This document shows positions 24,763-32,349 of a stretch of DNA of 63,051 bases, piece by piece. The DNA is taken from positions 1 through 63,051 of the forward strand of contig NZ_PTXL01000017.1 of assembly GCF_004343775.1 (NCBI RefSeq), read 5' to 3'. The stretch comes from Burkholderia sp. SRS-46. GTDB lineage: Bacteria > Pseudomonadota > Gammaproteobacteria > Burkholderiales > Burkholderiaceae. The first letter of the stretch is position 1. Every line of letters begins with the position of its first letter. The translations under genes and the position numbers were made by a program. The notes under the pieces are model-generated. The model did no database searches and was not told the DNA's origin. It saw only the letters and a program-made list of their open reading frames with translations.

Positions 24763-26397
24763 GTGAAAATCGCCAGAATAAGCATCAAGACAAAGCTGCT
24801 TGGCGGCTTCGGCCTGCTCGCCGCGGTCGTCGTGATCGTGTCGGGCATGGCACTCAAGGCGTTGTCCGATACCAACAACGAATTCTCGCGGTACATGAAC
24901 GGCATCAACGCGCGGGCGACCGTCTCCGCGCAGATCCGCACCGCGGTCGACCGGCGCGCGATCGCGGCGCGCAACCTCGTGCTGGTGACGAAGCCGGACG
25001 ACGTCGCGCTCGAGCTGGCCGAAGTGCAGCGCGCGCACCAGGACGTGCAGGACCGGCTCGGCAAGCTGAAGGAGATGATGGCGACCGCGACCGACACGAC
25101 CGAGCGCGGGCGCGCGATGATCGCCGAGATCGCACGCATCGAAGCCAGCTACGGGCCGGTCGCGCTCAACATCGTCGGCCTCGCGCAGAGCGGCAAGCGC
25201 GACGATGCGATCGCAGAGATGAACACGCATTGCCGGCCGCTGCTCGCCGAACTGGTGCGCGCGACCGGCGCGTACGCGGCCTACACGCGCGAGCGGGAAC
25301 GCGAGATCGCGCAGGCGTTCGCGGATCGCTATGCGACCGAGCGCAACCTGCTCGCGGGCATCAGCCTGCTGGCGGTCGTGCTCGCGGCCATCGGCGGGCT
25401 GTGGCTGACGCGCACGATCACGACGCCGATCGTCAAGGCCGTGGACGTCGCGCGCACCGTCGCCGACGGGGATCTCGGCAGCCGTATCGAGGTGCGCGGC
25501 AACGATGAGACGCGCGACCTGCTCGACGCGCTGCATACGATGAATGCGCGGCTGATCGACATCGTGAGCCGCGTGCGCGACTCGTCGAGCAGCATCGCGA
25601 CCGCGGTCGGCGAGATCGCATCGGGCAACCTCGACCTGAGCCAGCGCACCGAGGAACAGGCCGCGTCGCTGCAGGAAACCGCCGCGACGATGGAGGAGTT
25701 CACGTCGACGGTGCGCCTGAACGCGGAAAACGCGCAGCAGGCCAGCACGCTCGCCGCGAATGCGTCGGAGGTCGCGCAGCGCGGCAGCGACGTGGTCGGC
25801 CGTGTGGTCGACACGATGACGGAGATCGGCGACAGCTCGTCGAAGATCGCCGACATCACCGGCATCATCGAAAGCATCGCGTTCCAGACCAACATCCTCG
25901 CGCTGAACGCGGCCGTCGAGGCAGCGCGCGCGGGCGAACAGGGCCGCGGCTTCGCGGTGGTCGCGAGCGAGGTGCGCAGCCTCGCGCAGCGCTCGTCGAC
26001 GGCGGCGAAGGAGATCAAGGAGCTGATCACCGCTTCGGTGCAGACGATCCGCGACGGTTCGACGCTCGCGGGCGAAGCCGGCAAGACGATGCGCGACGTC
26101 ACGCAGGCGGTCGCGCGCGTGACCGACATCATGGGCGAGATCGCGGCGGCCTCCGCCGAACAGAGCCGCGGCATCGACCAGGTGAACCTGACGATTACGC
26201 AGATGGATCAGACGACGCAGCAGAACGCGGCGCTCGTCGAGCAGGCCGCGGCGGCGTCGAAGTCGCTCGAGCAGCAGGGGCACGACCTGAGCGAAACGGT
26301 CGCCGCGTTCCGGGTGCCGGCCGGCGAGCGCGCGCGGCTCGCCGCGTATGCGCCGGCCGCCGGCGCGCACGGCGCATGGCAACCGGCCGCCGCGTGA
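24763..26397 (+). CDS. Methyl-accepting chemotaxis protein
   Basis: A 544-residue transmembrane chemoreceptor. TM1 at about residues 10-32, a periplasmic four-helix-bundle-type sensor (about 33-190, 4HB_MCP), TM2 near 192-212, then a HAMP domain and a long coiled signalling domain. The hairpin tip ESIAFQTNILALNAAVEAARAGEQGRGFAVVA-type sequence is intact, so it can bind CheA/CheW; glutamine/glutamate pairs for methylation are present. The start is GTG at 24763, giving the basic MKIARISIKTKL anchor. A sigma-28-like promoter lies upstream and an 11-bp hairpin downstream. The C-terminus has no clear CheR-docking pentapeptide. Ligand unknown. Confidence 0.92.
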   Translation: MKIARISIKTKLLGGFGLLAAVVVIVSGMALKALSDTNNEFSRYMNGINARATVSAQIRTAVDRRAIAARNLVLVTKPDDVALELAEVQRAHQDVQDRLGKLKEMMATATDTTERGRAMIAEIARIEASYGPVALNIVGLAQSGKRDDAIAEMNTHCRPLLAELVRATGAYAAYTREREREIAQAFADRYATERNLLAGISLLAVVLAAIGGLWLTRTITTPIVKAVDVARTVADGDLGSRIEVRGNDETRDLLDALHTMNARLIDIVSRVRDSSSSIATAVGEIASGNLDLSQRTEEQAASLQETAATMEEFTSTVRLNAENAQQASTLAANASEVAQRGSDVVGRVVDTMTEIGDSSSKIADITGIIESIAFQTNILALNAAVEAARAGEQGRGFAVVASEVRSLAQRSSTAAKEIKELITASVQTIRDGSTLAGEAGKTMRDVTQAVARVTDIMGEIAAASAEQSRGIDQVNLTITQMDQTTQQNAALVEQAAAASKSLEQQGHDLSETVAAFRVPAGERARLAAYAPAAGAHGAWQPAAA

Positions 26398-26404
26398 CGC
26401 GGCA

Positions 26405-26429
26405 GCGCGATGCCGATGCGGCATCGCGC
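26405..26429 (+). terminator. Hairpin after the chemoreceptor gene
   Basis: GCGCGATGCCG (26405-26415) pairs perfectly with CGGCATCGCGC (26419-26429) around a 3-nt loop, eight bases past the stop. No T-run. Confidence 0.55.
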
Positions 26430-26710
26430 GTGAGATGCGCTGAACGACACTTCGTCGCGCACGTGCGCGATCGTCACATCCGACGATCGCGCGCGGCGAC
26501 GCACGCGATGCTCACGTAAACGCGCATGCGCCGGCGCTTCGTCAATCGACAACTCCGCGCAACCTCAATCCCCGTCTGGGTCTGCGCACGTCACGCGCCG
26601 ATGCGCGCGGCGCCTCGGCATTCGTCCTACCGTGGGCGAATTGCGTTTGATCAAAATCGCTCGCCGCGCGCTTCTTAGAGTGTGCTTATCGCTCGAACGA
26701 AAGCGCCGTC
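26430..26710. other. Intergenic region upstream of the class II ribonucleotide reductase
   Basis: No gene seen. Together with the preceding hairpin, it makes the gene-free stretch 26398-26710. The only recognisable element is the Fnr/Anr-like box at 26647-26660. Confidence 0.4.
26647..26660 (+). promoter_or_regulatory. Fnr/Anr-like box
   Basis: TTGAT-CAAA-ATCGC against the consensus TTGAT-N4-ATCAA: a perfect left half-site and three of five bases of the right one. Its centre lies 57 bp before the gene start, so a transcription start about 41 bp downstream of the box would leave a short leader. Suggests oxygen-limited activation. Confidence 0.5.
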
Positions 26711-28492
26711 ATGGACGAACAATCGGTATGCGCAGCCGTGCTCGCCGATCGCTATGCGCGCGCGGGCGAGACGACGCGCGCGGCGATTTTCCATCGGGTC
26801 GCGCATGCGCTCGCGCTCGCGGAGCCCATGACGTCGCGCGCGAGCATCGAGCAGATCTTCTACCGGAACATGCAGCGCGGCGCGATCGGCGCCGGCCGCA
26901 TCATGGCCAACGCGGGCGCCGGCGCGGAAGGCACGATGGTCAACTGCTTCGTGCATCCGATCGCGATGCCCGGCACGGCGTCGCTCGCCGCCGTGCACGC
27001 GTCGCTCGCGCGCGCGCTCGACGAAGCGCGCATCACGCTGCTGATGGGCGGCGGCATCGGCTACGACTTCTCCGCGCTGCCGCCGCTCGCGGCGTATGAG
27101 CGGCGCGGCCCGGACACGCCCGACGTGTGCACGGCGATCGACCGCTTCGACCTCGTGTGCCGCGCGCTGCCGTTCACGGGCCCGCGCCGCGGCGCGCAGA
27201 TGGCGGTCCTGCGCTGCGACCATCCGGACATCGCCGCGTTCGTCGAGGCGAAGCGCGGGCGGCGGCGCTGGCCGACCTTCAACCTGTCGGTGGCCGTGAC
27301 CGACGCATTCATGCAAGCCGTCGAGAACAACCTGCCGTGGACGCTGCGGCATCGCGTGCCGCCCTGCGCGCCCGCGTGCACGCAAACGGCGCTGCCCGAC
27401 GGCAACTGGACCTACGCGACGCTGCCGGCGCGCGTGCTGTGGCACGTGATCGTCAACGAGGCGCGCGACAGCTCCGAGCCCGGCCTGCTGTTTCTCGACA
27501 CGATCGGCGCGGCCGATTCGCTGCGCGCGCACGAGCGCATCGAGGCGACCAATCCGTGCGGCGAGCAGCCGCTGCCGGCGTACGGCAGCTGCGTGCTCGG
27601 GCCGATCGACCTGACCCGCTTCGTGCGTCATCCGTTCGGCGTCGACGGCGCGCCGCGCTTCGATTTCGCGACGCTCGCCGAAGCCGTGCGCGTGCAGGTG
27701 CGCATGCTCGACAACGCGATCGACCTGACCGTGTGGCCGCTCGCCGAGCATGCGCGTGAAGCGCACGACAAGCGGCGCATCGGGGTCGGCGTGACGGGCC
27801 TGGCCGACGCGCTGACGATGCTGCGGCTGCGCTACGACAGCGGCGCCGCGCGCATGGTCGCGCGCGAGATCGCGCTGACGATGCGGCACCACGCGTTTTC
27901 CGCGTCGGCCACGCTCGCGGCCGAGCGCGGCGTGTTTCCCGCCTACGACGCGGCCGACTATCTCGACGGCCCGTCGCATCGCGCGCCGCTGCCGATGGCC
28001 GTGCGCGAAGTGATCGCACGGCACGGGCTGCGCAACAGCCACCTGCTGTCGTTCGCGCCGGCGGGCAGCGTGAGCCTCGCGTTCGGCGACAACTGCTCGC
28101 ACGGCATCGAGCCCGCGACCGACTGGGTCCAGCGCCGCCAGGTACGCACCGGTGACGATCACCTGCATGCGATTCGTGCGGAGAATCACGCGTACCGGCT
28201 GTTTCGTCAGTTGCATGGCGAACAGGCGCCGCTGCCCGAGTACTTCGTGAAGGCCACCGACGTCGCACCGGCCGATCACGTGTCGATGCTCGCGGCATTG
28301 CAGCCGTGTGTCGACGCCGCAATCTCGAAAACGATCAACGTCGACCGGCGCTGCTCGCTCGCGCAAGTCGACGCGCTGTTCTTCGCCGCATGGCGCGAAC
28401 GCCTGAAAGGCATCACGATCTTTCGGCCCGACCCGGCGTTCGCGTCCGTCGTCCACAACGGTGCGCTCGGGCACGCGTCGATGCATGCATGA
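26711..28492 (+). CDS. Adenosylcobalamin-dependent (class II) ribonucleotide reductase, short form
   Basis: A 593-residue NrdJ-like protein that would reduce ribonucleotides with a B12-derived radical and no need for oxygen. Catalytic residues are all there: Cys79 (redox), Asn281-Pro-Cys283-Gly-Glu285 (NPCGE, radical Cys and Glu) and Cys294 (redox partner), the last at the 11-residue spacing found in class II enzymes. Two things differ from standard NrdJ: no N-terminal ATP-cone, and the C-terminus stops at about GITIFRPDPAF plus 19 residues, with no terminal Cys pair for thioredoxin re-reduction. An Fnr/Anr-like box precedes it, and stress genes follow. It could be an oxygen-limitation isoform or a repurposed relative. 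Confidence 0.82.
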   Translation: MDEQSVCAAVLADRYARAGETTRAAIFHRVAHALALAEPMTSRASIEQIFYRNMQRGAIGAGRIMANAGAGAEGTMVNCFVHPIAMPGTASLAAVHASLARALDEARITLLMGGGIGYDFSALPPLAAYERRGPDTPDVCTAIDRFDLVCRALPFTGPRRGAQMAVLRCDHPDIAAFVEAKRGRRRWPTFNLSVAVTDAFMQAVENNLPWTLRHRVPPCAPACTQTALPDGNWTYATLPARVLWHVIVNEARDSSEPGLLFLDTIGAADSLRAHERIEATNPCGEQPLPAYGSCVLGPIDLTRFVRHPFGVDGAPRFDFATLAEAVRVQVRMLDNAIDLTVWPLAEHAREAHDKRRIGVGVTGLADALTMLRLRYDSGAARMVAREIALTMRHHAFSASATLAAERGVFPAYDAADYLDGPSHRAPLPMAVREVIARHGLRNSHLLSFAPAGSVSLAFGDNCSHGIEPATDWVQRRQVRTGDDHLHAIRAENHAYRLFRQLHGEQAPLPEYFVKATDVAPADHVSMLAALQPCVDAAISKTINVDRRCSLAQVDALFFAAWRERLKGITIFRPDPAFASVVHNGALGHASMHA

Positions 28493-28746
28493 CGCGGCCC
28501 GCGATCGTGTCGGCACGCATGGCGTGCATGCACGCGCACGGCGACAATCGTCCGACACGAACGGTGCAGACTTTTAAAACCGACGAATGGCGAGTATCCT
28601 AAAAAAGCACTCCCGGCCGGGCGACGGGTCACGTGCCTCGACACCTGCCCGGCCATCGCGGCCCCGTCGCGCGCTTCGCGCGGAGGGCGGCGCCCTGTCG
28701 CGCGCCGTGGCCGCACGATCTTCCCCACCATTCGTCAGGAGAGCTG

Positions 28747-30150
28747 GTGAGCCGTCTCGTCGTCGTATCGAATCGCATCGCGGATCCACGTAAAGCCGCT
28801 GCGGGCGGCCTGGCCGTCGCCGTGCGGGACAGCCTGATGGAAACCGGCGGCGTATGGTTCGGCTGGAGCGGCCGCTTGCGCGGCGACGACAATCATCCGC
28901 CGCGCGGCGACGACGTGCAGGTGCAGAACGTCGGCGGTATCCAGCTCGCGACGATCGATCTCGATCCGCAAGACTACGACGCGTACTACCTCGGCTATTC
29001 GAACAACGTGCTGTGGCCGGTGTTTCACTACCGGCTCGATCTCGCGCAATTCGACCGACGTTTCGCGGACGGCTATCGCCGCGTGAACCAGCTGTTCGCG
29101 CGCAAGCTGCGCACGCTGTTGCGGCCCGACGATGTCGTGTGGGTGCACGACTACCAGCTGATTCCGCTCGCCGCCGAGCTGCGCGCGATGGGCTGCACGA
29201 ACCCGATCGGCTTCTTCCTGCACATTCCGATGCCGCCGCCGCCGATCATGGCGGCGATCCCGGAGCACGAATGGCTGATGCGTTCGCTGTTCGCGTACGA
29301 CCTCGTCGGCTTCCAGACGGAAAGCGACCTGCTGCACTTCGAGCACTACGTCGAGGCGGAAGCCGGCGCCGCGCGCCTGCCCGACGGACGGCTGCACGCA
29401 TTCGGCCGCATGCTGTCGGCGGGCGCGTTTCCGATCGGCATCAACGTCGACGAATTCGCGGCGCTCGCGGGCGATCGCGACGGCATCGACATGTTCGAGC
29501 GGATGCGCGACGAGTATTCGCGCCGCCAGCTGCTGGTCGGCGTCGATCGCCTCGACTACACGAAGGGGCTGCCGCAGCGCGTGCACGCGTTCCGGCAACT
29601 GCTCGAACAGTATCCGGAGAACCGCAACCGCGCGACGCTGATCCAGATCGCCGCGCCGAGCCGCGAGGATCTCAACGCCTACGACGATCTGCGGCGCGAG
29701 ATGGACAGCCTGTGCGGCGCGATCAACGGCGATTACGGCGAGCTCGAATGGATGCCGATGCGCTACATCCATCGCACCGTCGCGCGGCGCCGGCTGCCGG
29801 GGCTGTACCGCGCAAGCCGCGTCGCGCTCGTCACGCCGCTGCGCGACGGCATGAACCTCGTCGCGAAGGAATTCCTCGCCGCGCAGGACGACGCCGATCC
29901 GGGCGTGCTCGTGCTGTCGCGTTTCGCGGGCGCGGCCGAGCAGTTGAAGGACGCGCTGCTCGTCAACCCGTACGACACGCAGGGCACCGCGCAGGCGATC
30001 CAGCGCGCGCTCACGATGCCGATCGACGAGCGCCGCCAGCGTCACGCGGTGCTGATGGCCACCGTGCGCAAGTACGACGTGCACTGGTGGCGCACGCGCT
30101 TTCTCAATGCGCTCGCCAATGCCGCGGAGGTCGCGACGGCGCAGCCATGA
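28747..30150 (+). CDS. otsA: Alpha,alpha-trehalose-phosphate synthase
   Basis: A 467-residue GT20 glycosyltransferase making trehalose-6-phosphate from UDP-glucose and glucose-6-phosphate, for osmotic and desiccation protection. Recognisable blocks: LVVVSNR at the N-terminus, GGLAVAV, VWVHDYQL, GFFLHIPMPPP, RLDYTKGLPQR, and TPLRDGMNLVAKEF with the UDP-glucose-binding residues. Length is normal. The GTG at 28747 is the start, with AGGAG a few bases before and the VVVSNR motif right after; the longer in-frame extension from 28633 is Arg/Pro-rich noise. No otsB phosphatase gene is next to it, so that step is encoded elsewhere. It is convergent with the Cry-like gene. Confidence 0.94.
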   Translation: MSRLVVVSNRIADPRKAAAGGLAVAVRDSLMETGGVWFGWSGRLRGDDNHPPRGDDVQVQNVGGIQLATIDLDPQDYDAYYLGYSNNVLWPVFHYRLDLAQFDRRFADGYRRVNQLFARKLRTLLRPDDVVWVHDYQLIPLAAELRAMGCTNPIGFFLHIPMPPPPIMAAIPEHEWLMRSLFAYDLVGFQTESDLLHFEHYVEAEAGAARLPDGRLHAFGRMLSAGAFPIGINVDEFAALAGDRDGIDMFERMRDEYSRRQLLVGVDRLDYTKGLPQRVHAFRQLLEQYPENRNRATLIQIAAPSREDLNAYDDLRREMDSLCGAINGDYGELEWMPMRYIHRTVARRRLPGLYRASRVALVTPLRDGMNLVAKEFLAAQDDADPGVLVLSRFAGAAEQLKDALLVNPYDTQGTAQAIQRALTMPIDERRQRHAVLMATVRKYDVHWWRTRFLNALANAAEVATAQP

Positions 30151-30153
30151 CAT

Positions 30154-30188
30154 GCAGCGGGCGGGTGGCGCATGCCCTCGCCCGCTGC
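30154..30188. terminator. Hairpin between convergent genes
   Basis: GCAGCGGGCG (30154-30163) pairs with CGCCCGCTGC (30179-30188). It sits between the ends of otsA and of the oppositely transcribed Cry-like gene, so it may serve both. No T-run in either direction. Confidence 0.45.
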
Positions 30189-30202
30189 GCGTTCGCCCCG
30201 CG

Positions 30203-31675
30203 TCACCGTCGGGAGCGAAGCTCGATCGAGCGCCAGAATGCATCCCGCCTTGCCTGCAGCGTCGACGAGATCCCGTGCGGCAGGAACGCAGGCCCCGTGT
30301 CGGGCTGCACGGCCGTGCCGATGTAGAGCGCCTCTCTGGCATGCGGCGGCACGTAGCGCGTGTCGCGGCTGAAGCCGAGGATGAGGCAGCCGAGATCGCG
30401 ATCGTAGAAGCGGCTTCGGGACCACATGTTCAACGTCGTCAGCATCCGGCCGGGCACGGCGACCTCCTCAGTCGGCGCACCCGGCAGATCGGTGCGATTC
30501 CACAGGGTCTTGCGGCTGCCGTCGTCGAGCACGAGCGTGAGCGCGAGCGGAATGCTGCCGCGCGTGACGACGGCTTTCTCGACGTTGAATCGCTTGTCCG
30601 GCGCGGGCGCGGGAAAATCGACCGTGTACTTCTCGACGCCGCCCAGCGGGTCGGCGATGATGCCGGTCGCATCCGTGCGCTGCCCGCCCCAGCGTTTCGG
30701 CCCCTTGCCGGCCGGGTAGCGGACATCGACGACGCGCGGCGTCCGGTTGAACAGTTCGACGTCGATCGCGGAAAAGCCGGCCAGCGGCGCGCTGAACGGC
30801 GTCGCGACGCCGTTGGCCGCCCATTGCGCGCAGGTGCGGTCCCAATCGTCGGCGGTGCCGTACGCCGGGCTGTAGACGTCCTTGAACGGAACGTCCCGCG
30901 TGGCTTCCGGATGCGCGACCGGATCGAGATACACGAGCAACACGCGGAAATCGTCGACGAGCAGCGTCAACCGCTGCTCGAACGGCTGCCAGTAGTTGTA
31001 GATGGCCGTCTGATGCTGGCCCGGGCTCGACGGCGCGCGTTTCGCGAGTGCGGCGCGCTGCGTCGCGGTGACGCGATCGATATGCGCGAGATAGGCCTGC
31101 GTCGTGCGCGTGGCCTCGTTCGCGATGCCGGCGAACGACGCGGCGCTCCAGCCCCAGTCCTTGCCATGCAGCACGCAATCGCGCAGCAGCGCCATGTGGA
31201 ATTGCGTGAAGATCGCGAACAGCGGCAAGAGCGTCCACGCATGGGCCGGATTCTGGAACTCCGGGGCGGCCGCGACGAATTGCGTGTTCGTCGCGATGAA
31301 CTGCATCCGGATCGTCTCGGGATCGCGCGCGGCGACCGCATGCAGGTACAGCTTCAATGTATCGCCGAGGCCGTTCAGCTTCGCCTGCAGCAGATCGAAC
31401 ACGGCGCCGTCGATATTTTCGTCGATCATCGCTTCGACTTGACGGCGAATCTCGCCCCAGACGTCGCGCGTGGGTTCCGGCCACAGGATCGACACGAGCG
31501 CGCCGAGCATGCTGCCGACTTCGGGAATCATCGACACGGCCGTCACGACCACGGTTTTCAGCTTGTCGAGCAGATCGTCGACGTCCACGGCGACGCGGGC
31601 CGCATGAACATACGGCAGTGTCATCGCCAGCCCTGCCGCGGGGATCGTCCTGAGTAATGCGCGTCGTGTCAGCAT
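30203..31675 (-). CDS. Exported insecticidal delta-endotoxin (Cry)-like protein
   Basis: A 490-residue protein with a Cry-toxin domain I. After a Tat-like signal (TRRALLRTIPAAGLAMTLPYVHA, residues 3-25 in part), residues ~40-252 follow the helical pore-forming bundle: VEAMIDENIDGAVFDLLQAKL, LLPLFAIFTQFHMALLRD with HGKDWGW, and YNYWQPFEQRLTLLVDDFRVL then VYLDP. These parallel Cry blocks 1-2 ('LRDVSVFGQRWGFD', 'RRELTLTVLDIVALFPNYD' types). Residues ~335-490 (GGVEKYTVDFP, GSIPLALTLVLDDGS) look like a beta-prism; a full domain III is missing. Typical Cry cores have ~600 residues. AGGA precedes the ATG. Whether it is toxic is unknown. Confidence 0.8.
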   Translation of the reverse strand: MLTRRALLRTIPAAGLAMTLPYVHAARVAVDVDDLLDKLKTVVVTAVSMIPEVGSMLGALVSILWPEPTRDVWGEIRRQVEAMIDENIDGAVFDLLQAKLNGLGDTLKLYLHAVAARDPETIRMQFIATNTQFVAAAPEFQNPAHAWTLLPLFAIFTQFHMALLRDCVLHGKDWGWSAASFAGIANEATRTTQAYLAHIDRVTATQRAALAKRAPSSPGQHQTAIYNYWQPFEQRLTLLVDDFRVLLVYLDPVAHPEATRDVPFKDVYSPAYGTADDWDRTCAQWAANGVATPFSAPLAGFSAIDVELFNRTPRVVDVRYPAGKGPKRWGGQRTDATGIIADPLGGVEKYTVDFPAPAPDKRFNVEKAVVTRGSIPLALTLVLDDGSRKTLWNRTDLPGAPTEEVAVPGRMLTTLNMWSRSRFYDRDLGCLILGFSRDTRYVPPHAREALYIGTAVQPDTGPAFLPHGISSTLQARRDAFWRSIELRSRR

Positions 31676-31758
31676 GCTTTCGTCCGTCCTGTGTGGATAT
31701 TCATCACATTGAGTAGACGAATCGCAGCGCAAAATGTTTAACGGTGGGTTGTCCGACG

Positions 31759-32226
31759 TCACAAACTCGTCTGCACGTCCTCCAGCACCGCGCCGTTCAC
31801 GTCGCACACGTCGACCGACACCGGAATCCCGGTGCGCACGCTTTCGGTGACGACGCAATACGCGTCGAACTGGTCGAGCGCGCGCGACGCATCCGCGAGC
31901 TCGACCCACGCCTTGCCGATCGACAGGCGCACCGCCATCGCGCCGACCCGCACGCGCCCGGTTTCGTTCTGCACCATGTCGACATCGATATGCGCGGCCA
32001 CGGGCCGGCAATCCATCTGATGTTTGTCGAGCGCGAACAGCAGGCTGGCCGCGAGACAATGCGCGACCGACGCCGCCAGCAGGCGGATCGGATTCGGCCC
32101 GCCGCCCTGCCCGAGCGGCGGCGGTTCGTCGGTGAGCATCACCGGCAGGTCCGTGCCCGTGAAGCGGACTTCGAAGCGGAAGCGTTCGCATTGCGCGACG
32201 TCGACCGACACACGCTCTTCGCTCAT
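31759..32226 (-). CDS. OsmC/Ohr family protein
   Basis: A 155-residue OsmC-fold protein. The two conserved cysteines lie in NPIRLLAASVAHCLAASL and FDAYCVVTESVRTGIPV, the pattern of OsmC/Ohr thiol peroxidases, which detoxify organic hydroperoxides using dihydrolipoyl or similar reductants. The second site reads YCVVTES rather than the CPVT/CPIS sequence of true OsmC, so it may be an YhfA-type relative with another role. It is co-directional with the Cry-like gene (83 bp gap) and follows the FtsH gene. Stress-linked neighbours fit an oxidative-stress role. Confidence 0.82.
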   Translation of the reverse strand: MSEERVSVDVAQCERFRFEVRFTGTDLPVMLTDEPPPLGQGGGPNPIRLLAASVAHCLAASLLFALDKHQMDCRPVAAHIDVDMVQNETGRVRVGAMAVRLSIGKAWVELADASRALDQFDAYCVVTESVRTGIPVSVDVCDVNGAVLEDVQTSL

Positions 32227-32349
32227 GGCGACTCCGTCGAAAGAAGGGGGATGGACGCGGCGGGATCGCGCCGGATGCCGATCGATTGTTCGCCCGACAG
32301 CGGACAGGCGGCAATTGGCGTTTTCCGGGCTTGAGCCGGCGCGCCGTGG

